A DNA stretch of 41,851 nt. Origin: an uncultured Granulosicoccaceae bacterium. Lineage in GTDB: Bacteria; Pseudomonadota; Gammaproteobacteria; Granulosicoccales; Granulosicoccaceae. A program made the position numbers and the translations under genes. This document shows positions 20,001-28,608 of the stretch, piece after piece (the stretch's first letter is position 1; each line of letters opens with the position of its first letter). Under the pieces are notes generated by a model. That model had not been told where the DNA came from. It did no database searches and saw nothing but the letters and a program-made list of their open reading frames with translations. The stretch is from positions 1-41,851 of the forward strand of contig CALISD010000159.1 of the NCBI GenBank assembly GCA_938041955.1, in the 5' to 3' direction.

Positions 20001-20991
20001 TTTGCAGGGTTTTGCCGCCGAAGTACCTTCGCTATCTCTCAAGTTTAAAGAGGGAAATATTAAAGCGATCAGTGATGGCAATGGCCGACTGAATATTCAA
20101 GGTAATGTGAAATCGGGCGAGGGTGATTTGGGTGTTAGCGGGTTCTTTAACCCTGAGACGGGTCAAATGGAATTGGCCTTAAAGGGTGATGAATTCCAGG
20201 TGGCCAATGCAGAGCGACAAAAGGCAGTGATATCACCTGACCTTGAAATTAAAATAGATGGTGAGACAATCTCTGTGCTCGGAGAGCTGGGTATTCCCTC
20301 GGCATTCATTCAAGCCGGTGGTGATAGTGGCGTGGTAGTGGAGTCGCCAGATGTAACCGTCATTGAGAGCGCTGACGAGAGCAAAGAGAAACCGGAAAAT
20401 AGTCAGGTTCGCCTGGGTATAAAAGTAGTACTTGGAGACGACGTTCGGGTGAAGGCCGGTCAATTTGACGGTGCTTTGGGTGGCGGAATCACTATTGAAC
20501 AGTTGCCGGGTAAAGTACCGACGGGTTCCGGTGCCATTGAAGTAGTAAGCGGCGATTTTCTTGTTTACGGTCAAAAGCTAACCATGGAGCGGGGGCGCAT
20601 TTTGTTTGGTGGAGGTCCTTTGGATAATCCGGCACTCGACATAGATGTAGCACGTGATGTAGTCACGTATGGGGTTAAGGCGGGGGCGCAGGTTCGCGGT
20701 ACAGCACAGGCACCAACACTTGAACTTAAATCTGAACCACAGCAAACGGACGCAAACACAATATCCTATATATTGTTTGGCAAGCCTGTGGGCACAGGCA
20801 TTAGCTATACATTAGGTAGATTTATCACCCCCGATTTGTATGTAAGTTATGGAATTGACCTGTTCGACAAAATTTATACCTACAATTTACGCTATCGAGT
20901 GACAGATACTCTGGCGTTGGTTGCGTCGTCTAAAGTATCGACTGAAAAACAAGCCTCGAGTGGTGATCTGATCTATACGATCGAACGGTAA
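17095..20991 (+). CDS. tamB: TamB, AsmA-like inner-membrane/periplasmic translocation protein
   Basis: 1298 residues (E. coli TamB 1259). One N-terminal membrane anchor (LLLLLLFLIVAIIGYVTM, residues 9-26) is followed by about 1000 residues of repetitive beta-strand sequence typical of the hydrophobic-groove AsmA-like family. The C-terminal TamB domain is clear: GRILFGGGPLDNPALDIDVA, VRGTAQAPTLELKSEP and ISYILFGKPVGTG. It spans the periplasm and docks with TamA, which is directly upstream and overlapping. No frameshift is evident. Confidence 0.94.
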   Translation: MILFKRMGLLLLLLLFLIVAIIGYVTMTNGGMQRVFSLGQSYVTEELTIGEVDGKLVGPGSFSEIQFNNAAGIDVQIDSVSYDWQPKQLFSRKLNVDRLNVSGVTVRLPISESATGDEVSEPFQLSDLKIPLAVEFEELSVRDISIYQPGADEPFIIDELLLRAAGEKDALKLVEFSASAPQGKLQLGGTLNTSGDWPLALEGEWNFDHQQFGPFTGDGSIVGDLQTLNIVHEVEGLVNATVIAEVKDVTGKFSWDGNIKANSDDLGQISEGLSGIPFQLDADTKGSLEKYYANGTLATEHEQTGPFETAFNLSGNLQQIELTDTSVEFQDAPTKLGLNGTIDLNSLEADLTVDWKELVYPLVTEPALVLSPDGSLRFTGNAEAYDVQMKSSVQHEQTGLLNVVAAVSGTADKISVNTFSVDGPPTSINSVGVIDLKTREVDIKGNWKDVRWPLVGEEELLRSSKAEFSVAGSLDDYQVDAAFDVSGKDIPAGDWTLSTRGNSESLSDLSLEGKVLEGHIAASGDVVFSPIPEWDLSVTAKEINPGVQWQEHQGKVSFSTTTTGNITDSGPDLIANLNDLSGTYRGQPIAGSGQIAFVNGEMSADGMKVKVGSAVIDLNGAMGEELDLSLQLDAADIAHLVPGLKGDIEVNGKVTGSQAAPQLEFDLAASDFDSGSVQMASLVGSGVVDLTGKKLSEIEISGDTLIVSGYQWQNVKIEGAGRPEQHQLTVALTGDAPDVALEMKGGVKNERWAGSVDKLELLQTPIGDWKLHEPVAIDASRESLKTQVLCLTNFPAVFCADGTWQSSTGVNARVAVESFNSELFSDLMPPDIAVDAPLSGTIDFSMKTDGKPNATARFDIPAGKIQFESSGDVITAVLGESQINAELEDDRVITNVDLALGEIGTIKADAVISDLYGNQNLTGVVKSEVQDISLAGIGASQLQSIDGAFFSDLKLGGTLAAPQLTGDVNLQGFAAEVPSLSLKFKEGNIKAISDGNGRLNIQGNVKSGEGDLGVSGFFNPETGQMELALKGDEFQVANAERQKAVISPDLEIKIDGETISVLGELGIPSAFIQAGGDSGVVVESPDVTVIESADESKEKPENSQVRLGIKVVLGDDVRVKAGQFDGALGGGITIEQLPGKVPTGSGAIEVVSGDFLVYGQKLTMERGRILFGGGPLDNPALDIDVARDVVTYGVKAGAQVRGTAQAPTLELKSEPQQTDANTISYILFGKPVGTGISYTLGRFITPDLYVSYGIDLFDKIYTYNLRYRVTDTLALVASSKVSTEKQASSGDLIYTIER

Positions 20992-21002
20992 CGCAACCTC
21001 AT

Positions 21003-21044
21003 CCTGTGCCGGCGCCAGGGCCCCATGCGGTATACCGGCGCAGG
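21003..21044 (+). other. Stem-loop after tamB
   Basis: CCTGTGCCGG (21003-21012) pairs with CCGGCGCAGG (21035-21044), ten pairs including one G-U, with a 22-base loop. No T-run follows, so it is not a standard intrinsic terminator. It may be a transcript-end structure or an attenuating hairpin ahead of the next gene. Confidence 0.4.
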
Positions 21045-21131
21045 GCGATGGGTTATGAGAAAGGTTATGGTGATGGTAGTATTCATTGTCTTTTAAGCCT
21101 CGCTGTTTGCGAATAACCCAATAGGTTGTGT

Positions 21132-22730
21132 ATGCGAAATCTGGAATTCCCCGGTCGCTCTCCGGTGTTGTCGCCGCATGGTATGGCAGCAACTTCACAT
21201 CCCCTTGCGACGCAAGCGGCAATTGAAATCTTAAAGAAAGGCGGCAACGCACTTGATGCAGCAATTGCAGCATGTTCAGTGCAGTGCGTAGTTGAGCCGC
21301 ATTCAACGGGTATCGGTGGTGATTGTTTTTGCTTCTACGCACCGGCGGGTGATACCAAAAACCTTGTGGCGTACAACGGCTCGGGACAGGCGCCGGCTGC
21401 AGCGCATGCTGATTGGTATGTTTCACGGGGTATTAAAAGTATAGAGCGACAGTCGCCACATTCGGTCACCGTGCCTGGTGCGGTTAACGCGTGGTGTGAG
21501 CTAAATAGTGATCACGGAAATTTGTCGCTTGATGAAATTCTGCAAGCTGCCATTCGATATGCTGCTGATGGATATCCGATCTCGTCCAGAGTCAGTTTTG
21601 ATCATGCCAAGCAGCTTGATTTACTGCAGCGCGATGCGAATGCTGCCGCGGTGTTTTTACGCGATGGCAAAACCCTGGCCTGTGGTCAGATGCACCGGCA
21701 GCCTAAGTTGTCTGAAACGTTAAAGAAAATTGCCGCTGGTGGAAAAGATGTTTTTTACACTGGAGAAATTGCTGAAGACATTGTGGGTTATTTGCAAAGT
21801 CTTGGAGGCTTGCACACGCTTGATGATTTTGCTGCCGTCAGCGGTGACTATGTGACTCCGGTAACGACCGACTATAAAGGTTATCAGGCCCATCAGATAC
21901 CGCCCAATGGTCAGGGCATGATCGCTTTACAGTTGTTGAATATTGCTAAAAGTTTTGCGCTAGATGGCGTTGATCCAATGTCCGCGTCGCGCTTGCATAT
22001 GGAAATCGAAGCAGGGCGTCTGGCCTATCAAGACAGGAATCTCTATGTCGCAGATATGAAGCATAGCCATGTTCCAGTGGATTGGATGTTATCTGACGAA
22101 CATACCCTGGAGCTTCTAAATAGTATTGACCCGCATACAGCCATGGATCAATTGCCACAGTTTACTGCCAAGCCGCATCAGAGCACGGTCACTATCAGCG
22201 TGGTTGATAAGGATCGTAACTGTTGTAGCTTTATTAATTCTATCTTTCACAGTTTTGGAAGTGTGCAGATGGCGCCGCAGTCGGGTGTAATGCTGCACAA
22301 TCGGGGTGAGAGTTTTGTGGTGGATCCCGGTCACCCGAATTGTATCGGGCCAGGTAAGCGTCCGATGCATACGATTATTCCTGGGCTGCTGGCAAAAGAG
22401 GGCAAAGTGGTGATGCCCTACGGTGTGATGGGTGGTCACTATCAATCGTACGGCCATATGCAGTTTTTAACTCGCATGATTGATTTTGGTAAAGACATAC
22501 AAGAGGCGCAGGATATGCCGCGTATTTTTCCTGTGCCGGGTGAGCAGTACGTGGAATACGAAAGCTCGATGCCGCAAACAACAGTTGATGAATTGCGGGC
22601 GATGGGTCATCAAATGGTTGCAGCGCCCAACCCGATTGGTGGATCTCAAGCCATCTGGGTTGACTGGCAGGAGGGTGTGCTTACAGGTGGGTCTGATCCG
22701 CGCAAGGATGGCTGTGCGTTGGGTTATTAG
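21132..22730 (+). CDS. Gamma-glutamyltransferase family protein (Ntn hydrolase)
   Basis: 532 residues from ATG 21132, which has AGG six bases upstream. A TTG two codons earlier is less likely. Family motifs: GMAATSHPLATQAAIEILKKGGNALDAA near the N-terminus, EPHSTGIGGDCFCF, and the autoprocessing site. In HQSTVTISVVDKD, Thr352 aligns with the nucleophile of E. coli GGT and would become the first residue of the small subunit. GGHYQSYGHMQ near the C-terminus matches the conserved glycine region. No signal peptide is visible, unlike periplasmic GGT, so it should be cytoplasmic. Several cytoplasmic relatives act on other gamma-glutamyl or acyl amides, so the substrate is left open. Confidence 0.88.
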   Translation: MRNLEFPGRSPVLSPHGMAATSHPLATQAAIEILKKGGNALDAAIAACSVQCVVEPHSTGIGGDCFCFYAPAGDTKNLVAYNGSGQAPAAAHADWYVSRGIKSIERQSPHSVTVPGAVNAWCELNSDHGNLSLDEILQAAIRYAADGYPISSRVSFDHAKQLDLLQRDANAAAVFLRDGKTLACGQMHRQPKLSETLKKIAAGGKDVFYTGEIAEDIVGYLQSLGGLHTLDDFAAVSGDYVTPVTTDYKGYQAHQIPPNGQGMIALQLLNIAKSFALDGVDPMSASRLHMEIEAGRLAYQDRNLYVADMKHSHVPVDWMLSDEHTLELLNSIDPHTAMDQLPQFTAKPHQSTVTISVVDKDRNCCSFINSIFHSFGSVQMAPQSGVMLHNRGESFVVDPGHPNCIGPGKRPMHTIIPGLLAKEGKVVMPYGVMGGHYQSYGHMQFLTRMIDFGKDIQEAQDMPRIFPVPGEQYVEYESSMPQTTVDELRAMGHQMVAAPNPIGGSQAIWVDWQEGVLTGGSDPRKDGCALGY

Positions 22731-22788
22731 GTCATTGTAGCGATCGTCAGTTTGTACCATAGGCAGTTCGATAATTCAGGGTGGCTGA

Positions 22789-23499
22789 ATGCAATATCAG
22801 TACAAAAACATAAAGGGGCTGGTGTTCGATAAAGATGGCACCTTGTTCGATTTTAACGCCAGCTGGAGTGAGTGGTGTGATCGCTTTGTTCGTGAGTTAA
22901 GCGATGGCGATCAGGCATTGGAAATTGAGTTGGCGGCATTGATCGGTTACGACAAGATCAACCGCGCTTTTGTTCCAGGATCACTGGTTGTCAGTGGTGC
23001 GGCGGATGATAGTGTGAAGGTTTTGTCTGACCGCCTGCCTGACTATAGCTTCGAACAAATTAATGAGGTGGGCAACAGGCACTTAGTCAACTTACCGCTG
23101 GTGCCTGTTACAGAGTTGGATGGCCTGCTGTCGACACTTAAGTCTGCAGGTTTGACGTTGGGGGTGGCGACTAATGACTCTGAAGCATCAGCCATTTCGC
23201 AATTGCAGCAATGCGAAGTGAGCCAACATTTTAATTTTGTGTGTGGTTACGACTCAGGTTTTGGTAGTAAGCCTGCAGCAGGTATGCTGCAGGCGTTTTG
23301 TTCTGCTACAGGACTTAAGGCATCTGAGGTGGCAATGATCGGTGACAGTGTGCATGATCTAAGTGCCGGAAGAGCTGCTGGCGTTGGGTTAAACATTGGC
23401 GTGCTCACAGGCCCGGCAGATGAGTCAGCGCTATCTGGTTACGCCGATTTTGTTTTACCAGATATCAGTGGATTACCGAACTTGCTATTCGCGCTTTAG
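22789..23499 (+). CDS. HAD-superfamily hydrolase, phosphoglycolate-phosphatase-like
   Basis: 236 residues. HAD motif I is FDKDGTLFDF with Asp14 and Asp16. Motif II is GVATNDSE. The motif III Lys is in GSKPAAGM. Motif IV is MIGDSVHDLSAGRAAG. A helical cap lies between motifs I and II. It probably dephosphorylates a small metabolite in the cytoplasm. The resemblance to Gph is general only, and the substrate is not predictable. A purine-rich AGGGTGG precedes the ATG closely. It is convergent with rne. Confidence 0.85.
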   Translation: MQYQYKNIKGLVFDKDGTLFDFNASWSEWCDRFVRELSDGDQALEIELAALIGYDKINRAFVPGSLVVSGAADDSVKVLSDRLPDYSFEQINEVGNRHLVNLPLVPVTELDGLLSTLKSAGLTLGVATNDSEASAISQLQQCEVSQHFNFVCGYDSGFGSKPAAGMLQAFCSATGLKASEVAMIGDSVHDLSAGRAAGVGLNIGVLTGPADESALSGYADFVLPDISGLPNLLFAL

Positions 23500-23528
23500 T
23501 TTATTGCTTAATTAATTTTATAACATGC

Positions 23529-23559
23529 AAAAAAAAAGCCCGCTTATATTAAGCGGGCT
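23529..23559 (-). terminator. Intrinsic terminator of rne
   Basis: AGCCCGCTTA (23537-23546) and TAAGCGGGCT (23550-23559) form a perfect 10-bp stem with a three-base loop. Read on the minus strand it is followed by nine T (A-run 23529-23537). It lies 28 bases beyond the rne stop. On the plus strand only a short broken T-run follows, so it should stop the HAD transcript less well. Confidence 0.9.
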
Positions 23560-23586
23560 GCCGTATTTTCCAACCAGTATTTTTAA

Positions 23587-26500
23587 CTAGCTGTGATCTT
23601 TATCGTGATCTTTAGTTTCTATCTTCTGAAGCTTGGGAGCGTTATCAGCTTTTGGCTTTGAGTCCGCTGCCTGGTCCTTGTTAGAGGCTAATGATCGAAC
23701 CGAGCTTTTGAGTTGACTTGGCTGCATTGCAGACACAGGGTTCTTTGTTTCTGCGGGACGACTGACCGCTGCGGCCGCTGCTGCGGCTTTAGCTTGAGCC
23801 GATGTTTCAACCTGCTTCAGGCCTGCACCGCTTCTTTGCGGTCGAGGCGGGCGACTGCCGGCATTGTTGGCGGACTGTTGGTTTGGCTGCTGGCCGGAGC
23901 CGCCATTGCGGTTACCATCAGATTTAGCGTTTGAGTCTGCGCTTGCCGGCGCTACCGGTCTAGGTCGCTGTGGTGGTGGTGATGATGGTTGTGATTTCGG
24001 CTCTACATGGGTTGTTTTAGATACGCCTGAATTTGCAGCAGGCTTTGCATCCGCAGTCTGAACGGGACGCTCTCTAGAGTCTGTAGATCGCACATTCGTC
24101 GGTGCAGCTGAAGGTTTATTTGCGCCAGTGTCGTTGTTGCTTTGTGATCCACCCCCGTCATTTGGCACGACCGTCATTTGCGGTGCTGTAGATGGCTTTG
24201 CAGCTGAGTCATTGCTTTGAGCGTCCTGATTGCCTTCAGTATGATTCTTCTGATTGCGTCTGCCGCGTCGATTGTATCGGCTACGTGGTGCACGGTTACC
24301 AGCCGGCTGAGAAGCATCACCGGCTTTTTCAGCTGTCTGATCAGCGTTCGCACCTGCCGGCTGTTCAGTTGATGCGGTAGTGGACGTTGGCTTCTGATCG
24401 CTTTGCACTGGCGGCTTTACAGATTCCGGCGCGCTGCGTTGAGGCGGCTTCTCATTCGTGCTTGATGGCGCCTGAGCAGCGGTTGACGTTTGAGTAGACT
24501 CTGCATTGATCGGGGCTGTTTTTTGCGGAGCACTATCACGTGGCGCAGTCTCTCTTTGTGCGGCTTCCCTTGGTGCTGTCTCCCGTGGGGCTGAGCGCTG
24601 TCGGGTGTTTCTGTTTACCGGTGCGTTTGATTGCTCTGTTGCAGCTGCCGGCGTGTCGCTGTTTGTGTTTGGAGTTTCCTCCGTTGCAGCAGGTTTTGTA
24701 GTCTCACCAGACGCTCCATTGTTGCGGTTGCGCTGTGGCGGGCGATTACGTGTGTTGTTGTTACGTGAATTGTCACGAGGTGCGGCTTCGGTACTTTGGC
24801 CACTCTCATTGCTTTGAGTATTCTCTGTTACCTGGTCTTTATTAGCAGTGTCTCGTTGGTTGTTTCTGCCACGTCTTTGCTGATTGCGATTGCTGTTTTG
24901 AGCAGGCTTCTGATTGCGATTGTCAGGCTTAGCGGCGTCGCTGTTTTGGTTGGTATTGTTGGTTTGCGCGACAGCTTGATCAGTCTTTTCAGTCTGATTG
25001 TTTTGCCCTGTCTGGTTGTTGTTTTGATTTCTGTTGTTGTTGCGACGAGTGTTGCGCGGATTCGCGCTACGGCTGTTGGCAGGCTTTGACTCAGTAGCGT
25101 CAGTCGTATCAGCGCTTTTATCTGCGTTGTTGTTACGGCGCTTATCATCTTGATTATTGTTGCGTGGGTTTCGTCCCCGTCGTGGTCTCTGGTTCCGATT
25201 GTTATTGCGGGTTTGCTGAGCTGGTTTGGCAGCAGGTTTTTCGACTTCTTCGGTTGCTCCATCATTGGACGAAAACACAGACAGTAGCCGGCTGATGAAT
25301 CCGGTCTTAGGGGCGCTGGTGGCAATAGCTGTGGATGCAGCTGCTGCCGGTTGTGGAATGGGCGATAGAGGTGCTACGGTTTGAACCGCTGCAACTTCTG
25401 ATTCGACTATTTCGACTTTGTCAGCCGCAGGTGTGTAAGTGGTTGCAGTGGTGCTTGTCAGCTCATGACTGCCCACGTGGCTGGTTTCGTGATCGGTTTC
25501 ATTGGTTTTAATGCGTTCGATTTCGTAGTGCGGCGTGTCCAGGTTGGTATCCGGAACCAGTAGCGCAATGGCGTTGTTACGCAATTCGATCTCACGAATC
25601 GCTTCACGCTTTTCGTTCAATAAATAGGTTGCCACTGGCACTGGCATCTTAATTAACACACGACTGGTATTTTCTTTCAGAGATTCTTCTTCAAACAGGC
25701 GAACCAGCTGCAGCGCTAAAGATTCGACTGTTCTGATTGTGCCCTGGCCGACACAACGAGGGCAGACGATTTCACTGCTCTCTCCGAGTGAGGGGCGCAA
25801 TCGTTGGCGAGACATTTCCATAAGTCCGAAACGTGAAATGCGGCCGATCTGTACTCGAGCCCGGTCAATCTTTGCCACGTCACGCAGCCTGTTTTCAACT
25901 TGTCTCTGGTTCTTTGGAACCATCATGTCGATGTAGTCGATAACCACCAGGCCACCGAGGTCGCGCAATCTTAGTTGCCGGCCGATTTCATCACAGGCTT
26001 CAAGGTTGGTGTTGGTGGCTGTCTCTTCGATGTCGCTGCCTTTCGTGGCGCGAGCTGAGTTGATATCAATAGAGATCAGCGCTTCAGTGTGATCAATAAC
26101 AATCGCGCCGCCCGAGGGCAGGCGAACTTCGCGTTGAAATGCCGATTCAATCTGGCCTTCAATCTGGTACCGGTTGAATAGTGGCACATCATCGGTGTAC
26201 AGCTTAAGTTTGCGAATATTCTGCGGCATGTACTGAGACATGAAGGTCTTTGCCTGCTCAAACACGTCAGGTTCATCAACAAGTATTTCGCCGATATCAC
26301 TGCGGAAATAGTCACGCAGGGCACGTACGATGACGTTGCTTTCCTGATAAATAAGAGTCGAGGGTTTTGCGTCCTTGCCGGCGCTCTGAATCGCTTCCCA
26401 GATTTTTACCTGGTAGTCGAGATCCCATTGCAGTTCTTCAGCGGTGCGACCGACACCCGCGGTGCGGATGATAATGCCCATGCCTTCAGGAATCTCAAGC

Positions 26501-26973
26501 TCATTCATGGCAGCTTTTAATTCTGAACGCTCTTCTCCTTCAATGCGTCTGGAGACTCCACCTGCGCGCGGGTTGTTCGGCATAAGAACCAGAAAACGGC
26601 CCGCTAAACTGGCAAACGTGGTGAGCGCCGCGCCTTTGTTTCCACGCTCTTCCTTTTCAATCTGAACCAGGATTTCCTGGCCTTCTTTGATACCGGCTTT
26701 GACATTGGGTCGGCCACCATCTTTGCGCGCAGATTCGGCAATATACTCTTTTGCCACTTCTTTGAATGGCAGGAAGCCATGGCGGTCTGCGCCATAGTCT
26801 ACGAACAGCGCTTCAAGGCTGGGTTCAATACGTGTGATTTTAGCCTTGTATATATTGGATTTTTTTTGTTCTCGTGTCTTATGCTCTATATCGAGGTTAT
26901 CAAGCTTTTGCCCATCCACTATGGCAACCCGAAGTTCTTCGGGCTGGGTAGCGTTTACAAGCATTCGTTTCAT
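23587..26973 (-). CDS. rne: Ribonuclease E
   Basis: 1128 residues. The catalytic half matches E. coli in residue numbering: S1 RNA-binding domain near 36-118, Asp303 in SIDINSA and Asp346 in VVIDYIDM (magnesium ligands), and the zinc link CPRC at 404-407. It initiates mRNA decay and processes rRNA and tRNA. After about residue 520 the protein is low complexity. An amphipathic stretch KTGFISRLLSVFSS (about 554-567) resembles the membrane-targeting helix. Arg-rich patches (RPRRGRNPRN) and a very Asn/Gln/Arg-rich segment (about 590-760) follow. Pro/Ser/Ala/Gln-rich sequence runs to the C-terminus, which would scaffold the degradosome. The start is ATG with a weak ribosome-binding site just after a hairpin (see leader). 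Confidence 0.96.
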   Translation of the reverse strand: MKRMLVNATQPEELRVAIVDGQKLDNLDIEHKTREQKKSNIYKAKITRIEPSLEALFVDYGADRHGFLPFKEVAKEYIAESARKDGGRPNVKAGIKEGQEILVQIEKEERGNKGAALTTFASLAGRFLVLMPNNPRAGGVSRRIEGEERSELKAAMNELEIPEGMGIIIRTAGVGRTAEELQWDLDYQVKIWEAIQSAGKDAKPSTLIYQESNVIVRALRDYFRSDIGEILVDEPDVFEQAKTFMSQYMPQNIRKLKLYTDDVPLFNRYQIEGQIESAFQREVRLPSGGAIVIDHTEALISIDINSARATKGSDIEETATNTNLEACDEIGRQLRLRDLGGLVVIDYIDMMVPKNQRQVENRLRDVAKIDRARVQIGRISRFGLMEMSRQRLRPSLGESSEIVCPRCVGQGTIRTVESLALQLVRLFEEESLKENTSRVLIKMPVPVATYLLNEKREAIREIELRNNAIALLVPDTNLDTPHYEIERIKTNETDHETSHVGSHELTSTTATTYTPAADKVEIVESEVAAVQTVAPLSPIPQPAAAASTAIATSAPKTGFISRLLSVFSSNDGATEEVEKPAAKPAQQTRNNNRNQRPRRGRNPRNNNQDDKRRNNNADKSADTTDATESKPANSRSANPRNTRRNNNRNQNNNQTGQNNQTEKTDQAVAQTNNTNQNSDAAKPDNRNQKPAQNSNRNQQRRGRNNQRDTANKDQVTENTQSNESGQSTEAAPRDNSRNNNTRNRPPQRNRNNGASGETTKPAATEETPNTNSDTPAAATEQSNAPVNRNTRQRSAPRETAPREAAQRETAPRDSAPQKTAPINAESTQTSTAAQAPSSTNEKPPQRSAPESVKPPVQSDQKPTSTTASTEQPAGANADQTAEKAGDASQPAGNRAPRSRYNRRGRRNQKNHTEGNQDAQSNDSAAKPSTAPQMTVVPNDGGGSQSNNDTGANKPSAAPTNVRSTDSRERPVQTADAKPAANSGVSKTTHVEPKSQPSSPPPQRPRPVAPASADSNAKSDGNRNGGSGQQPNQQSANNAGSRPPRPQRSGAGLKQVETSAQAKAAAAAAAVSRPAETKNPVSAMQPSQLKSSVRSLASNKDQAADSKPKADNAPKLQKIETKDHDKDHS

Positions 26974-27493
26974 TGAGGTTTTCGTCCGGTTTGGGACGGC
27001 ACGTCAACAGAAACTGCTGAAACAGTTTTGTCTTCTCGCTTTTTTATACGTCTAGGAGAGTTGATCCTTTCTTAGTATTAGGTTGCTGAGTCAGCAGTGT
27101 CTTTGGCTATTCGTGCCGTACATATGTTGGGTACTGCAGGCCGCCCCGATTGCATTTATTTGCCCGGCAGCATTATTTGCGCGCTAGCATTTATTTGCAT
27201 GTCAAAGTCTCGACCGCGCTCGTTGCGCTTTGGTTTGAACTTTGGAATGGGTCTTCAGCTGTTTGGCTGGGGACTTGAGTTCTTCCTGGGGCGGAAGATA
27301 CCCGGGGAATTGTTCCCGAGTAGTTAAAAATTCGTTTTGAAATCAGTTACAGCTGGTACGTCTGCCGGGAAGCGTTTTTGTTTAGTTGAATCAATGGCCG
27401 CCCGTGTAAGGTAATATAGCAGTCAATAACCATACCTTCAATCCAGAGTGCCGACATTCTCTCCCGCGCTCCGCCCGTCAAGGCACTATTTCG
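26974..27493. promoter_or_regulatory. rne / rluC divergent spacer, probable structured rne leader
   Basis: 520 bases with no convincing gene. Read on the minus strand toward rne there are hairpins at 26983-26998 (CGTCC/GGACG, just upstream of the rne ATG) and 27011-27028 (AAACTG/CAGTTT, 6-base loop), plus a short palindrome TGCTGAGTCAGCA near 27084-27097. RNase E in enterobacteria controls its own mRNA through hairpins in a leader of about 360 bases, so the spacer length and structures fit. For rluC a TAATAT (27412-27417) could be a -10, but the best -35-like word (TTGAAT 27386) is 20 bases away. An open frame at 27097-27327 has no ribosome-binding site and was not called. Confidence 0.45.
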
Positions 27494-28486
27494 TTGAGCC
27501 AGTCCCCTAAAGAACCAAATCAATTGCCGGCAGAAAATTCTGCTGAAGGCCATAGGTCGAGCGTTAGGCATGTAGAAATAGGTGCAGAAAATGCCGGCCA
27601 GCGGATTGATAACTTTCTTATTTCAACACTTAAAACCATTCCTCGCAGTCTGGTTTATCGTTTGTTGCGGACCGGACAGGTACGGGTAAATAAGGGCCGT
27701 ATCAAGCCTAGTCACAAATTGTCATTGGGAGACAGTGTTCGAATTCCTCCCGTCACCATCACCCCTCAACAAGAGATTCGGGTGCCGAAAGGGGCTATAG
27801 AGACACTGTCAAAGTCGATCATTGCCGATGGATCTGACTGGATTGTTATCAATAAGCCTGCCGGAATGGCGGTTCATGGCGGAACAAGCGTAACTTTCGG
27901 CGTGATTGACGCCATGAAAGCGCTTTTTGATGATCAATCCATCAGTTTGGTGCATCGTTTGGATAGGGCGACCAGTGGGGTGATGGTGCTTGCCAGGCAC
28001 CGCCAGGCGTCAGTACATTTTCAGCAGGCACTGGTCGGCGGTCGGGTTGACAAGAATTACGTCGCGCTGCTTTGTGGCGTGCTGCGTAATCCCCAAACGG
28101 TCACGGCGCGACTGCGAAAAACTCATCCAACCCCGAATGAAAATCAGGTGATCGTTGATCCTGCTGGTGGTAAGGAAGCGCTTTCCCGTTTTTCCTGCAG
28201 GGTATCCGGACGCCGTTTCTCATTGGTTGATGTTGAAATTGAGACCGGTCGTACCCATCAAATAAGGGTACATGCGGCGTCTATTGGGCACCCGGTGCTT
28301 GGTGATGAGCGTTATGGGCGGGAAAAGATCAACAACGATGTCAAGCTGCGGCCGCACAAGCGCATGTTTTTGCATGCGCACGAAATTTCATTTCCCGATC
28401 TTGCGAGTGAGTCTGAAACCAAAGCGGAAAAGCTGACATTTACCGTACCGTTTGACCCCAAGTGGTCAGAAATTGTCACGTACTAG
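27494..28486 (+). CDS. rluC: 23S rRNA pseudouridine synthase RluC
   Basis: 330 residues from TTG 27494, with AAGG ten bases upstream. The N-terminal S4 RNA-binding domain has RIDNFLISTLKTIPRSLVYRLLRTGQVRVNKGR. The catalytic domain has VHRLDRATSGVMVLAR, holding the family's catalytic Asp, followed by GRTHQIRVHAASIGHPVLGDERYG. In the family RluC converts U955, U2504 and U2580 of 23S rRNA. A gene next to and divergent from rne is the classical place for rluC in Gammaproteobacteria, which favours RluC over RluD or RluA. Confidence 0.93.
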   Translation: MSQSPKEPNQLPAENSAEGHRSSVRHVEIGAENAGQRIDNFLISTLKTIPRSLVYRLLRTGQVRVNKGRIKPSHKLSLGDSVRIPPVTITPQQEIRVPKGAIETLSKSIIADGSDWIVINKPAGMAVHGGTSVTFGVIDAMKALFDDQSISLVHRLDRATSGVMVLARHRQASVHFQQALVGGRVDKNYVALLCGVLRNPQTVTARLRKTHPTPNENQVIVDPAGGKEALSRFSCRVSGRRFSLVDVEIETGRTHQIRVHAASIGHPVLGDERYGREKINNDVKLRPHKRMFLHAHEISFPDLASESETKAEKLTFTVPFDPKWSEIVTY

Positions 28487-28608
28487 TCGTTCCTTACGGC
28501 ACTTAGCACAAGGTATGGCAGTTGCATTCACATGTGGTTTGCACTCCTCCAACCCTCCTGAATTCACACACAATTTATCCAGCTCCGGCAATTAATAAGG
28601 TTTTTACT

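Noticed and set aside
20887..21426. 179-residue minus-strand open frame across the tamB-ggt junction
   Set aside because: Antisense to two well-supported genes, Pro/His/Arg-rich, with no recognisable start context.
24828..25325. 165-residue and several shorter open frames inside rne
   Set aside because: They arise from the biased codons of the RNase E low-complexity tail in alternative frames; peptides are Thr/Arg repeats without domains.
27097..27327. 76-residue open frame in the rne/rluC spacer
   Set aside because: No ribosome-binding site at any of its starts, no recognised domain, and it lies where the rne leader is expected. A short version from 27199 is possible but unsupported.
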